A model generated the notes under the pieces. That model saw only the letters and a list, made by a program, of their open reading frames with translations, ran no database searches and was not told where the DNA came from. The position numbers and the translations under genes were made by a program. This document shows positions 18,910-28,492 of a stretch of 64,000 nucleotides of DNA, piece after piece. Source of the DNA: Bacillus sp. cl95 (GTDB lineage Bacteria > Bacillota > Bacilli > Bacillales > Cytobacillaceae); NCBI RefSeq assembly GCF_900115925.1, contig NZ_FOYF01000001.1, positions 124,001 to 188,000 on the forward strand, given 5' to 3'. Numbering within the stretch: the stretch's first letter is position 1; the number at the start of each line of letters is the position of its first letter.

Positions 18910-18952
18910 ATTATAAGTAATATTTCTCTTGAAGGTTGTGATTCAAATCACA
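18910..18952 (-). promoter_or_regulatory. Fnr/CRP-type box and class II promoter of hmp
   Basis: TGTGA-N6-TCACA at 18937-18952 is a perfect inverted repeat matching the Bacillus Fnr consensus. A TATAAT -10 is at 18910-18915. With transcription starting near 18903, the box is centred at about -41.5, the classical class II activator position. No good -35 hexamer is present, as expected for activator-dependent promoters. Confidence 0.8.
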
Positions 18953-19097
18953 CTGTGGTAAAAATCTATTATTACTTTATCCTACGAGTTTGACTTCACT
19001 GTTATCCTAAAACAAAGTAACTCGCTTAAAACTGATTTTTACCTCAGTGTTTTCTATACCCTTTGTAGGCTTGGCGATAACCACAGTTTGCAAGCAC

Positions 19098-19940
19098 TTA
19101 CTTTGCCCGGACACTGTAGAAAGGCATTCCTTTAAAGGAGCCTTCAACTTCAAGTAATCCTTGTGAGACCAATTCTCTTAGACGGTATTCTAAGAATTGA
19201 TCGCCGACATCATGATTTAGATAGCCAATGGCTTCTCCGATGATACGAGGTGCTCTGATGAATTCCTTCTGTTTTCGTTTTCCGTGTACCTTTAGAACAA
19301 TTTCATAAAGATAGTCATCAAAGTAATCGACAGGCACTTCCTTGATCTGGTTTTTCCACCAAATTCTTAATAGTTCCTTACTTGAGGAGAGCACTCCCCA
19401 TTCTTTCATTAAGGAAATCTTTTCTGTCTCATTCACAGGGTCAATGCAAGCTGCCTCCTTATAAATAAGCTCAAGCTTATCAGGATTGACTTCTCCCACA
19501 CTGCGAATATCCATTTTATATTTTCCTGTATTGAATAATCGATCAAAAATAGGTTTGACGTTGAGGATTCGGATTGGGTTTGATTGGTCTCTTAACAGGT
19601 ACATAATAAGCCTTATTCCAGCTTGTTCTGAAGCATTGTTTGTACACCATATCGTAATCGGAGTTTCTTCTGTAACGGAATTTACTTGATGTACACATTT
19701 CATAAACTCTTCTTGATAACTTTTTTCAAAAAAATCATCTCCTAATACAATAGGAAGGTGTTGTATTAACCAATTTTGGCGATTTACAAGTCCTTCAGGC
19801 TTGTGGAGATTCCATAATGGACCGACCACCAAGTTATCGTGAAAGCCAATTACTTGATTACTCTCAGATGAGTCAGTTTCTCGGAACATATACTTTAAAC
19901 TGGCTGTTCCACTTGCTCCAAACAGAATATGTACATGCAT
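19098..19940 (-). CDS. DUF1835/DUF3658 domain protein
   Basis: 280 residues. The N-terminal half (HILFGASGTASLKYM, then FHDNLVVGPLW) matches DUF1835 as I know it. The C-terminal half, with conserved Trp and basic residues, matches DUF3658. No catalytic function is established for the pair. ATG 19940 follows AGAGGTGATCC. The protein is soluble, without signal or membrane segment, and the gene stands alone. Confidence 0.75.
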   Translation of the reverse strand: MHVHILFGASGTASLKYMFRETDSSESNQVIGFHDNLVVGPLWNLHKPEGLVNRQNWLIQHLPIVLGDDFFEKSYQEEFMKCVHQVNSVTEETPITIWCTNNASEQAGIRLIMYLLRDQSNPIRILNVKPIFDRLFNTGKYKMDIRSVGEVNPDKLELIYKEAACIDPVNETEKISLMKEWGVLSSSKELLRIWWKNQIKEVPVDYFDDYLYEIVLKVHGKRKQKEFIRAPRIIGEAIGYLNHDVGDQFLEYRLRELVSQGLLEVEGSFKGMPFYSVRAK

Positions 19941-20170
19941 ATCTTGGGATCACCTCTTCGGATTGTGCGCTTTTAATGTTTTATTCGCCTTATTCATAAT
20001 CATTTTAGCAACGAGAATGGAGTACTTATGAGCGACCTTCTTTTTAATCCTTTTATAATCAGTTTCAGCCTGAATTTGAAGTCAAATCGCTTGTTTTTCT
20101 GAACTAATCTCCGTTTTTAAGAATGTTTTCAGTATTTTAACGCCAAATTCAATTATTAAGCCTCACTCGA

Positions 20171-20668
20171 TTAGATTAGCTTCGCCATATAGTATTCGTC
20201 TACATACTGACCATTTAGTATAACGGAATGCCTTTTCGTACCTTCGATATCAAAACCGCATTTTTTATATAATGACACTCCTACCTGATTCTCAACGATG
20301 ACTGTCAACTCCAGACGATGTACTCCTACTGCCCGTGCCCAATTCTCTAATTCTCCGAAAAGTTTCGTCCCAATGCCCTTTCCGCAAAAATCAGACCTGA
20401 TTCCAATCGCAATATAAACGGAATGCCTCGTTTTATTAGCGCTACCTCCTCGAGCTAACAAGTACCCTAGTAATCTTCCATCTTCTTCAGCAACAAAAAT
20501 AGTAGAGTTCTGCTCCTCATTCAGCGCCTTAATCATAGCCAATTGCCTTTCTGTTGTTAAACCTCTTTCCCCCGGTCCAAATAGCATGTAATTCGACTCT
20601 GCCTCAATACTTAATACCAATTCAACCATTTTTTCAGCATCTGATTCGCGTACATGACGAAAAATCAT
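20171..20668 (-). CDS. GNAT-family N-acetyltransferase
   Basis: 165 residues, a single GNAT domain. The acetyl-CoA-binding loop reads RSDFCGKGIGTKLF (R/Q-x-x-G-x-G/A type). The C-terminal motif NQVGVSLYKKCGFDIEG is typical of RimI/PaiA-like enzymes. The acceptor substrate is unknown. It follows mprF with a terminator between them; ATG 20668 follows GGAGGAGAG. Confidence 0.85.
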   Translation of the reverse strand: MIFRHVRESDAEKMVELVLSIEAESNYMLFGPGERGLTTERQLAMIKALNEEQNSTIFVAEEDGRLLGYLLARGGSANKTRHSVYIAIGIRSDFCGKGIGTKLFGELENWARAVGVHRLELTVIVENQVGVSLYKKCGFDIEGTKRHSVILNGQYVDEYYMAKLI

Positions 20669-20679
20669 GGTCTCTCCTC

Positions 20680-20708
20680 CAAAACAGCCTCCCGATAATC
20701 AAGGAGGC
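20680..20708 (-). terminator. Probable terminator after mprF
   Basis: GCCTCC and GGAGGC (20703-20708 with 20687-20692) form a stem on the minus strand, followed by TGTTTT. The short stem and broken T-run make it a weak terminator. Confidence 0.55.
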
Positions 20709-20716
20709 CAATATTT

Positions 20717-23266
20717 TTAGTCCTTCTTTTTTGAGATTAGCAACGTCACTTGCATCATCGTAAAGAATAACGACGATTTCTTTTTATAAGCTAAATACTT
20801 CGGTTCCCATTCGTCTGCATACTTTTCCTTAAATCGGCGAACACCTTGGAATTGATATAAGAAATGCCCTTGCGAATAGATTTGAGAGGCTATTCTTTCA
20901 CCAAGGAAAGCATATTTCGAAATGCCAACATTCGATAGTGGCGCCATTCCTAGATTAAAACGCACATAACCTTCTTGTTTAGCCCACTCAAGTAAGTTCA
21001 TGAACATATAATCCATTGTTCCACTAGGAGAATCAGGTACATATCTCATTAAATCGATGGAAATCACCTTGTTCTGATCGTAAACAGGCATTAACGTTGA
21101 AAATGCCAGCAACTTCCCATTTGCGTCCCTTATAATGGCCACTGGGGTCAAATTTATATATTCTTCGTCAAAATAGCCTAATGAAAAGCCTTTTTCCTTA
21201 CGACCATCAAGCCATATTTCCGAAACTTCCTTTAGTTCATGGAGCAATTCAGCATCAAATGGTGGTAAATTCACGCTAAACAAGATTCCTTCTCGCTCTA
21301 GTTTGTTTCGCACAGCCCTCAAGTTTTTCATTCTTTTTCCTGATAAAGTAAAGTCCTTTAACTGAACATAGCCCTCTTCGCCTAACTTAAAGAAATCGTA
21401 ACCATTTTCATGAAGGTATGGAAGCATTTCTTTGCTTACTTGATAGTAAATGGGTGTATACCCGAATTTGTCTGCTTCCTCCCGGAACTCTTCCATAGCC
21501 CGATGGATTGATGCTTTTTCACCCACTGGATTTCCAAGTACGACTATCTTATCGGCATATATTTGATATCCGAATAACACATCTTTGTGAGTAGACCAGT
21601 GAACATACTTATCATATAGGAACAACAAATGAGAAAGTACTGTACCCTTATATTGAATCAAATGTTCCCTCACAATCATGGATGTATTTTTCCCCATCTT
21701 CTTTGGTTTGAAGGAAGGCATATCTATCTTAAAACCAAGAAGAAGAAATGTAGATGCAATGATAAGTCCAATCATCCCACTTCGAAAAAGTTCATAAGGA
21801 TTGATAAGGATAATTTCCTGCAATTTTACAGGTACTTTAATATTAGATGAAGGCAAATTCACATATCCGATAAAGAAATAGAAACCTAACATCAACAATA
21901 TGATGCAAGTATCAAAAAGAAATTTACCCCATGTGTGAACAAAATCCTCTCGATAAAATCGGTGCCTCGCTAACCATAACCCCCAAGCAACTAACAAAAT
22001 AAAAATCGCTTCTTCATAATCAAACCCTTTTGAAAAAGTAAATAAAGAACCTGCGATTAATACTCCGATTGTCAAAAAATAGGCTCGTTTTACTCGATAT
22101 TCAATTCCTCTTGCAAGCCCCAAAAGAGAAATTCCAGCCGCGATAGAAAGTTGATGAGAGAGATTCATAATCGGTGCTGAAAGGACTTCTTTCATAAACG
22201 ATAGCCTATTAAATATCCCTGGAACAGATGCTGAAAAAAGCAAGATAAATCCTGCCAAAAAAACCAGTACAGTCAAAATAACATGACTGATATTCGCCAT
22301 CACAATGTTGGGGAGGTTTGTCCATTTACGATTGAACATTCCCCACAAATAACGGGCTTGTACAATGAAGGAAACGAAAAATGGGAAAACATAATAACTG
22401 AATCGATAGAGTAAAATCATCAACAGGATTGTTTCTTTTTCCAAACCTAAGGATTCAAGTCCAATTAGAACCATGAAATCAAATGAACCTAGCCCTCCTG
22501 GAATCATACTCATGACGCCGGCGCAGGTCGCGATGATAAAGATGGAAAGGAATTCAAGAATTGGAATGTGTTCACCTAAAAGTATTCCGATTCCGTAAAT
22601 CGCCATGAAGGCAAACAGCCATTCTACCGTAGAAGTTGAAATCAACTGGAAGATGTATTTTCGATCAACATTCCTTCTTAAATCAAACTGCTTGGTAAAA
22701 CTAAGACTTATTAATACTACTGGCAGATAAAGTGCAATGGCCAAAACCGCAAGTTTTAACCATCTATATTTCACAAGTAGTGAAGAATCTAATACCCCCA
22801 TTAATATCAACCAACATAATAGAGACATACCAGAAAGATAGAAAAACGAAAGTTTCGCAATTTCTTTGATGATTGATCGTCGCTCGAGGTTGTAGCGTTG
22901 ATAAAAATACGTTCGTAGTGCCGCTCCTGCAAATCCTCCAAATCCAATGAAATTGGAAAATGTGTTGAAAATATAAGACTGGGGAATCAGTTGTTTTTTG
23001 CCGATTTGAAGGCCTAGTTTTTTCGAAAAGACAAAATCGTATAAAATCATGGGAGAGACAGCTAAAAATCCTAATAAGGTAATACATGTAAGCTTCAAAA
23101 AACTAAGTTCATCAAATTGTTTCTTTAGTAACTCGCCGTTTATTCCCTCAAAAAATCTACGAGCTCCAATTATCACTACAATGAGAAGAACTGCGGGAAT
23201 AAGTACTTTTAAGTATGAAAGCCACTTTAATTTCTTCGTTTTACTCAATGTCGTTCTCCATCTCAT
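20717..23266 (-). CDS. mprF: Phosphatidylglycerol lysyltransferase/flippase MprF
   Basis: 849 residues, the normal length. The N-terminal ~500 residues form about 14 helices (flippase part, including GGLGSFDFMVLIGLES). The C-terminal GNAT-like synthase domain contains SGTMDYMFMNLLEWA and FNLGMAPLSNVG. MprF transfers lysine (or another amino acid) from aminoacyl-tRNA to phosphatidylglycerol and flips the product, lowering surface charge and protecting against cationic peptides. Which amino acid is used cannot be read from sequence. Confidence 0.94.
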   Translation of the reverse strand: MRWRTTLSKTKKLKWLSYLKVLIPAVLLIVVIIGARRFFEGINGELLKKQFDELSFLKLTCITLLGFLAVSPMILYDFVFSKKLGLQIGKKQLIPQSYIFNTFSNFIGFGGFAGAALRTYFYQRYNLERRSIIKEIAKLSFFYLSGMSLLCWLILMGVLDSSLLVKYRWLKLAVLAIALYLPVVLISLSFTKQFDLRRNVDRKYIFQLISTSTVEWLFAFMAIYGIGILLGEHIPILEFLSIFIIATCAGVMSMIPGGLGSFDFMVLIGLESLGLEKETILLMILLYRFSYYVFPFFVSFIVQARYLWGMFNRKWTNLPNIVMANISHVILTVLVFLAGFILLFSASVPGIFNRLSFMKEVLSAPIMNLSHQLSIAAGISLLGLARGIEYRVKRAYFLTIGVLIAGSLFTFSKGFDYEEAIFILLVAWGLWLARHRFYREDFVHTWGKFLFDTCIILLMLGFYFFIGYVNLPSSNIKVPVKLQEIILINPYELFRSGMIGLIIASTFLLLGFKIDMPSFKPKKMGKNTSMIVREHLIQYKGTVLSHLLFLYDKYVHWSTHKDVLFGYQIYADKIVVLGNPVGEKASIHRAMEEFREEADKFGYTPIYYQVSKEMLPYLHENGYDFFKLGEEGYVQLKDFTLSGKRMKNLRAVRNKLEREGILFSVNLPPFDAELLHELKEVSEIWLDGRKEKGFSLGYFDEEYINLTPVAIIRDANGKLLAFSTLMPVYDQNKVISIDLMRYVPDSPSGTMDYMFMNLLEWAKQEGYVRFNLGMAPLSNVGISKYAFLGERIASQIYSQGHFLYQFQGVRRFKEKYADEWEPKYLAYKKKSSLFFTMMQVTLLISKKKD

Positions 23267-23458
23267 ATAAGAATTTCACATCCATACATCATTCAACCAT
23301 TTTGGAATGAATATCCATTACTATTTAATACTTTATCAAAAAAAACATAATTTCACCTTTTATTTTCCCCAGAAATTAAGGTAGATATGACCGATGCCTA
23401 GATAATTTGCACTGGGAAAGCTTTCGATTTACGAGATTCCCTTGCAAATAGTTCATGC

Positions 23459-23487
23459 TTGAAAGACTCGACGTCAGGAGTTAAGAT
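23459..23487 (+). promoter_or_regulatory. Candidate sigma-A promoter of the MFS gene
   Basis: TTGAAA (23459-23464), a 17-nt spacer and TAAGAT (23482-23487), about 70 bp before the start codon. Confidence 0.5.
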
Positions 23488-23554
23488 TAGATATGCTACA
23501 TTTTGGAAGAGACAGGCTGTTGCTAATCCTCGTCTACTTTGAAGGGAGAAAATC

Positions 23555-25111
23555 ATGGTAAACAAAGAGCAAAACTTGAAGTTTGTTGTTGCCGGTTTGT
23601 TGCTCGGCATATTAATGGCTGCAATGGACAACACGATTGTTGCGACAGCAATGGGTACAATTGTGGCAGACTTAGGCGATTTTGATAAATTCGTTTGGGT
23701 AACATCTGCCTACATGGTTGCTGTCATGGCAGGAATGCCGATTTTCGGAAAATTATCCGATATGTACGGCAGAAAACGATTTTTCATATTCGGACTTGTG
23801 GTTTTCCTCGTTGGATCTGCATTGTGCGGTATCGCGCAAAGTATGGTTCAACTCAGTGTGTTCCGCGCCATTCAGGGTATTGGTGGTGGTGCATTAATGC
23901 CGATTGCTTTCACCATTGTTTTTGACATTTTCCCTCCTGAAAACCGCGGGAAGATGACAGGTTTACTAGGCGCTGTTTTCGGCGTATCCAGTGTACTTGG
24001 GCCTTTACTTGGGGCATATATTACTGACTTTATAAGCTGGCATTGGGTTTTCTATATTAACGTACCCATCGGAATTATTTCTTTTTACCTTATCTTTCGT
24101 TATTATCAAGAATCACTTGAACACAGCAAGCAACGCATTGATTATGGCGGTGCCATTACTCTAGTAGTAGCCGTTGTGAGTCTTATGTTTGCTTTAGAAT
24201 TAGGCGGAAAGGAATACGCTTGGGCCTCTGCTCCCATTATTAGCTTATTGGCTAGTTTTGCACTCTTTTTCATCGTCTTTATTTTTATTGAAAGAAAAGC
24301 AGAAGAACCGATCATTTCCTTTTGGATGTTTAAAAACCGTCTATTTGCGACATCACAGATTCTTGCCTTTTTATACGGCGGTACATTTATCATTTTAGCT
24401 GTATTCATTCCGATTTTTGTTCAGGCTGTTTTTGGCGGTTCGGCTACAAATGCAGGATTTATCTTAACACCAATGATGCTAGGATCGGTTGCAGGGAGTG
24501 CCATCGGCGGTATTTTCCAAGCGAAAACGAGCTTCCGCAACTTGATGCTCATATCAGTTGTTGCCTATTTCGCTGGTATGTATCTACTTGGTACGATGGA
24601 TCCTGATACTGCACGCTGGATGATTACTTTGTATATGATCCTTGTCGGATTTGGAATGGGCTTTTCATTTTCATTACTACCATCGGCTTCAATTTATAAC
24701 TTGGAGGCACGCTATCGCGGTTCTGCAAACTCTACAAACTCATTCCTTCGTTCGTTAGGAATGACCATCGGTGTCACTGTATTCGGAACGATACAGAACA
24801 ATGTTTTCACCGACAAACTTTCTAATGCCTTCAAAGGCGGGCAAGCTGGAATGAAATTTGAAAATCCGGAACAACTATTCCAATCAGGAGAACGTTCGAA
24901 AATACCTGGATTTGTTCTGGATCGGATCGTTAACGCAATGTCCGATTCGATTACGATAACCTTTATGATTGCCTTAATTCCAATTGGTTTAGCTGCAATC
25001 ACCATTCTATTCATGGGGAATACCCGTATTGAAGTGAATAAAGAAGCGACTAAAGAAAATTCAAAAGGTAAAAAAGCACAAGCTCCACGGTTAGCGCCAA
25101 GAAAAAGTTAA
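23555..25111 (+). CDS. MFS drug/proton antiporter, DHA2 (14-helix) family
   Basis: 518 residues, about 14 helices. Motif A-type loop GKLSDMYGRKRFF and the antiporter motif C GAVFGVSSVLGPLLGA are present, and AMDNTIVATAMGTI in helix 1 is the D1-type motif of EmrB/QacA proteins. These export hydrophobic or cationic drugs by proton exchange; the substrate is unknown. ATG 23555 follows GAAGGGAG. The tail is basic (KGKKAQAPRLAPRKS). No TetR or MarR regulator is adjacent. Confidence 0.9.
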   Translation: MVNKEQNLKFVVAGLLLGILMAAMDNTIVATAMGTIVADLGDFDKFVWVTSAYMVAVMAGMPIFGKLSDMYGRKRFFIFGLVVFLVGSALCGIAQSMVQLSVFRAIQGIGGGALMPIAFTIVFDIFPPENRGKMTGLLGAVFGVSSVLGPLLGAYITDFISWHWVFYINVPIGIISFYLIFRYYQESLEHSKQRIDYGGAITLVVAVVSLMFALELGGKEYAWASAPIISLLASFALFFIVFIFIERKAEEPIISFWMFKNRLFATSQILAFLYGGTFIILAVFIPIFVQAVFGGSATNAGFILTPMMLGSVAGSAIGGIFQAKTSFRNLMLISVVAYFAGMYLLGTMDPDTARWMITLYMILVGFGMGFSFSLLPSASIYNLEARYRGSANSTNSFLRSLGMTIGVTVFGTIQNNVFTDKLSNAFKGGQAGMKFENPEQLFQSGERSKIPGFVLDRIVNAMSDSITITFMIALIPIGLAAITILFMGNTRIEVNKEATKENSKGKKAQAPRLAPRKS

Positions 25112-25132
25112 TGCAATATTTTGTACAACATG

Positions 25133-25166
25133 AAACACCGATCCCTTTGGAATCGGTGTTTTTGAT
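25133..25166. terminator. Intrinsic terminator after the MFS gene
   Basis: AACACCGAT pairs with ATCGGTGTT (25134-25142 with 25152-25160), followed by TTTTGATTTT. Convergent genes flank it. Confidence 0.87.
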
Positions 25167-25198
25167 TTTGGCCGTAAATTTCCCTGAATTCACATATG

Positions 25199-26299
25199 TT
25201 ATTGAGTTGGCATGAAACCAACCTTCCATACCCCATTTTCATCTTTAACCATTCGACAGCCCATTTCACCATTCGCATTCGTGAAACTAACATAACCTTC
25301 AATATCACTAGTTTGGATAAACTTCCCTTCCTCTATGCCAGAAAAATCAGCTAAGATTTGCTCTTTCGTCCCACTATCTGTTGCAGGAAAACTAAGATGT
25401 TCTTCTTTTGTCCATAAGATATGATCTGATCTTGAAGTGTACAGTTCATATTCCGTTTCCCTATCCCCATCCAATTTTGCTTGTACGTAAAGCTTTGCAA
25501 CGCTGATAGGTGACAAGTCTTTCAAATTACTTTCATCGTAATCTTTCTTAAACCATTCATAATTCTCTCTTTCTGCATTAGTAAGTTCAAATTCATTTTT
25601 TACTGTTTCTACTTTTTTGTCATCCGATTTGAGTAATCCATCTTCAATCTTCACTTTCTGCTCATCTTCAGTGTTCAAGAAGATACTATGTTGAATCAAG
25701 TATGGATTCTCCTTCGTATCTTCAAAACTAATTAGAATTTCAAAACGATTTTCCTCCATGTTAGGTACTATCCCGCGGAGTATGATCGTTTTCTCATTCA
25801 TACTTTCGTAAAAGGTGAACAAACTTTGGGATTTTTCATTTACTACAGATTCATCAACATACTTTTTAAGTTCCATTAAATCTTTTCTTTTCATAGCCTC
25901 TAAATAGGAAATGACCACTTTGCTTTCTTCCCGCATACCCGTAATGAGTACGATTTTTTCGTATAGCTGCTTATAGGCTGGCGTCTCTGAGATAAGTTCA
26001 TTAAAAATCGGAAAAGATTCTTTTGGAATTTCTACGTCTGGAGAATGTTCAGATGCTTGTTCAGGATTCGTTGTCTGCTTGGTCAGAAAAGAAGCCGATA
26101 AAATCGCAAATAGCACAATCGCAGTACAAAGTGAAAATATGACACCCCAATTTTTCCGCCCCCTAACCTTCTCTGAAGAAATGTTCTTTTCATTCAACAT
26201 TAATCGACGTTTTAAATTCATAGTGAATTCCTGATCAGGCTCTAAATCAGGTCGATTTTTAAGAGGATTCAGAAATCCATTCATTTCTTGGTTATTCAT
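25199..26299 (-). CDS. Putative membrane anti-sigma factor paired with the ECF sigma gene
   Basis: 366 residues. A cytosolic N-terminus of about 48 residues precedes one membrane helix (about 52-72) and a large extracytoplasmic domain rich in Lys and Glu. The start codon overlaps the sigma gene by 8 bp, so translation is probably coupled. Size, topology and position fit an anti-sigma factor that holds the sigma at the membrane until an envelope signal arrives. The outer domain is not one I can name; parts (SYLEAMKRKDLMELKKYV) resemble stress-sensing lipoprotein folds. Confidence 0.72.
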   Translation of the reverse strand: MNNQEMNGFLNPLKNRPDLEPDQEFTMNLKRRLMLNEKNISSEKVRGRKNWGVIFSLCTAIVLFAILSASFLTKQTTNPEQASEHSPDVEIPKESFPIFNELISETPAYKQLYEKIVLITGMREESKVVISYLEAMKRKDLMELKKYVDESVVNEKSQSLFTFYESMNEKTIILRGIVPNMEENRFEILISFEDTKENPYLIQHSIFLNTEDEQKVKIEDGLLKSDDKKVETVKNEFELTNAERENYEWFKKDYDESNLKDLSPISVAKLYVQAKLDGDRETEYELYTSRSDHILWTKEEHLSFPATDSGTKEQILADFSGIEEGKFIQTSDIEGYVSFTNANGEMGCRMVKDENGVWKVGFMPTQ

Positions 26300-26804
26300 T
26301 CGTCATTCCCCACCCTTCTTGAAAAGAATGCACTTGCTTTTTTAATTGTTGAATTGCTCTATGGTAATCGACACGAACTTTTTGTTCACTGATTTCCAAT
26401 ATTTCAGAGACTTCTTTGATGGTAAGCTCTTTCAGTCCACGCAAAATGACAAGTGTTCGATAATGTGGCTTCAATCTTAACAATGCATCTTGCAGTTCAA
26501 CCCATTCATCTTTCTTAATGATTTTTTGTTCTGTAGTTTCCGAATCAACTTCTTCTTTTTGAAACCAGTCAGGAAGAAAACTTACCCACTTTTGCTTCCT
26601 CTTCAAATCAATAGCTGTATTCCTTGCTATAGAAATAATCCAAGTTTTCATACTCGATGATTCTTTTAAGGTATGGTGATTTTTCATTACTTTCATAAAT
26701 GTTTCTTGCGTGATATCCTCCGCTTCTTGCTTATTGTTCGTAAAATATAAAGCAAAATGATATACATCTCGATAATACAGTTCATATATATTTTCAATAT
26801 CCAA
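26292..26804 (-). CDS. ECF RNA polymerase sigma factor
   Basis: About 170 residues. Region 2 reads YHFALYFTNNKQEAEDITQETFMKV-type and region 4 has a helix-turn-helix (ELTIKEVSEILEISEQKV). It resembles the SigX/SigW/SigM group. I place the start at TTG 26804 because GGAGGGAGTG lies just upstream and because the predicted ECF promoter would start transcription near 26827, too close to serve ATG 26822. Confidence 0.87.
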   Translation of the reverse strand: MDIENIYELYYRDVYHFALYFTNNKQEAEDITQETFMKVMKNHHTLKESSSMKTWIISIARNTAIDLKRKQKWVSFLPDWFQKEEVDSETTEQKIIKKDEWVELQDALLRLKPHYRTLVILRGLKELTIKEVSEILEISEQKVRVDYHRAIQQLKKQVHSFQEGWGMTNE

Positions 26805-26832
26805 CCTTGTCACTCCCTCCATCTGGTAATAA

Positions 26833-26858
26833 GTCGTATGAATTAGGAATTTGTTTCA
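26833..26858 (-). promoter_or_regulatory. ECF-type autoregulatory promoter
   Basis: On the minus strand, TGAAAC (26853-26858), 16 nt, CGAC (26833-26836). This is the TGAAAC-N16-CGWC form recognised by B. subtilis ECF sigmas, placed directly in front of the sigma gene. Confidence 0.75.
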
Positions 26859-26861
26859 AAA

Positions 26862-26912
26862 TGCACAAAAAAAAATTCCCCACCAATAAGAATTCGTTCA
26901 AATTCGGGGAAT
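26862..26912 (-). terminator. Intrinsic terminator of the 27.1-29.4 kb gene group
   Basis: On the minus strand, ATTCCCC (26906-26912) pairs with GGGGAAT (26875-26881), with an inner GAATT/AATTC pairing, and is followed by nine Ts. Confidence 0.78.
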
Positions 26913-27067
26913 CCTTTTTAAATTTCGGATGTTTTCGTACACTTCGTTGCTATATAACTTAGTGAAGTAGTGGTTGATTTCCGCTTCAGTCAACTACTAG
27001 GTATTCACAAGGATTATTCCTAAAACAACAATCTTTTAGAAAACGACCAAATTTTTTTAGCATCCAA

Positions 27068-27448
27068 TTAGAAGAGTTTCGCCCATGTGCTTTCTAGTTT
27101 AGATTTAAGTTCCTCAAGCACTTTTTTTCTATCAGCGTAAGATTCATCTTGATTCTCTTGCCATAAAGATAAGTCGGCTCCACTTTCAATGCATTCCAAA
27201 GCCTTCTTTTTTATCGACCTAGTTAAAACATTATGTCTTATTTGCAGTGCAGCTAACGCTATGTATATGAGAGATTCATCAATTAATCTTTCTTCCTCGT
27301 CCAAATCACCCAATTCCTCCATCCAGGTTTGAAGGATGATTTTCGTTGCTTTTCGAGTATTCATCCCTTCATCAAGCAAATCATTCCATTCGTCCTGAAT
27401 GTCACATGACAAGTCATCATCCCATATCCCTGCGCCCCATGCTCCCAT
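27068..27448 (-). CDS. DUF4259 domain protein
   Basis: 126 residues. The opening MGAWGAGIWDDD is the signature of DUF4259, a small soluble family of unknown function often near immunity or accessory genes. The protein is acidic and predicted all-helical. The second of two adjacent ATGs (27448) has better spacing to GGAGG. It is 22 bp downstream of the next gene, in the same transcript. Confidence 0.75.
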   Translation of the reverse strand: MGAWGAGIWDDDLSCDIQDEWNDLLDEGMNTRKATKIILQTWMEELGDLDEEERLIDESLIYIALAALQIRHNVLTRSIKKKALECIESGADLSLWQENQDESYADRKKVLEELKSKLESTWAKLF

Positions 27449-27469
27449 CATCGTCCTCCACTACCAACG

Positions 27470-27874
27470 TTATTTTTCATCTTCTTGAAGAAATTCTTCT
27501 AGATAATCCCGAATTTCATGTCTAATCTCTTTCACGGATTCATCTACAAGTTCACCTACAAGTTTAGCGCCAGGTATCATTCTTGACATTGGGAGACCTA
27601 GAAATAAATAATTACATTCCCAAATGTTAATCTTTAATAAATCGACGAGTTCACCGTCTTCGTCAATGATACCCAAAGAAATACTGGAGCTATATCCTGA
27701 TTCAAAAGGGTTTTGACCTTCTCTATCAAAACTCACTTCGATTTTTTGTTGTTTTTGCAAAAAAAATATTTTGTATTTCCTTTCCAAACTGAACAAATCA
27801 TTTTCTAGTTGTTTTTCATAACCATCAATGGTCTTGCGCAATTCTTGATTGAAATCTTTTTGAGGAATTTTCAT
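27470..27874 (-). CDS. Conserved hypothetical soluble protein
   Basis: 134 residues, acidic, mixed alpha/beta, no signal or membrane segment. The start at ATG 27874 follows GGGAG at about 10 nt. A frame-open TTG at 27898 would overlap the kinase gene. I do not recognise the family; the charged C-terminus (VKEIRHEIRDYLEEFLQ) is helical. Confidence 0.6.
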   Translation of the reverse strand: MKIPQKDFNQELRKTIDGYEKQLENDLFSLERKYKIFFLQKQQKIEVSFDREGQNPFESGYSSSISLGIIDEDGELVDLLKINIWECNYLFLGLPMSRMIPGAKLVGELVDESVKEIRHEIRDYLEEFLQEDEK

Positions 27875-27890
27875 GTGAGTCTTTCTCCCA

Positions 27891-28478
27891 TTAAACAAAA
27901 TCGATTTCCTTCAATAGATTAAGAGTTGTTAATTCTATCTCATCCGCACTCTTTTCATTCGTTTGAATAAAAACGGTATGCTGTTTTTCATACCACTCGC
28001 GCTCAAATGGATACAGTTTCATATTTTTATCAAATGACCCTCTTTCTCGAGTCTGATCCGCTATTTTCCTCGAAAATAATGTAGAGGGGGAAGCATCCAG
28101 ATAAATAATGAGGTCGGAACGACAAGATCTTAATTCTGTAAGTTCTTCCTTTAATAGATATTCAATATCCCATTCAAAGCCGTTCGCTCTTGGATAATGA
28201 AGAGTGAAGAACTCGATATCTTCAGGCCCTCTATCAAACAATACCTTTCCTGTAGGGAGTTTTAGGAATCTCTCAATTTCTGCTCGAATAAATAGACGTT
28301 GATTGTTCACAAATCCTTCTTCAGTTGACAAATCAAGATCTAATTTTCCACGTTGAGCCACAAGAGGATAGGGATTTTCATAGCTCACATAAATGTTTGG
28401 GAATTTCTTTTCCAACCTCTTTGCCAAAGTTGTTTTTCCCCCAGCCATTCCGCCCTGAAATGAAACAATCTGATTCAT
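27891..28478 (-). CDS. P-loop kinase of the deoxynucleoside-kinase type
   Basis: 195 residues. The P-loop is GGMAGGKTT. FDRGPED matches the D-R-x catalytic motif of deoxynucleoside kinases, YLDAS the adjacent strand, and the R-rich lid is near TRERGSF. It could phosphorylate deoxynucleosides or act on another small molecule; without relatives at hand the substrate stays open. Genes on both sides are accessory in character. Confidence 0.7.
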   Translation of the reverse strand: MNQIVSFQGGMAGGKTTLAKRLEKKFPNIYVSYENPYPLVAQRGKLDLDLSTEEGFVNNQRLFIRAEIERFLKLPTGKVLFDRGPEDIEFFTLHYPRANGFEWDIEYLLKEELTELRSCRSDLIIYLDASPSTLFSRKIADQTRERGSFDKNMKLYPFEREWYEKQHTVFIQTNEKSADEIELTTLNLLKEIDFV

Positions 28479-28492
28479 CCTACACCTCCTAT

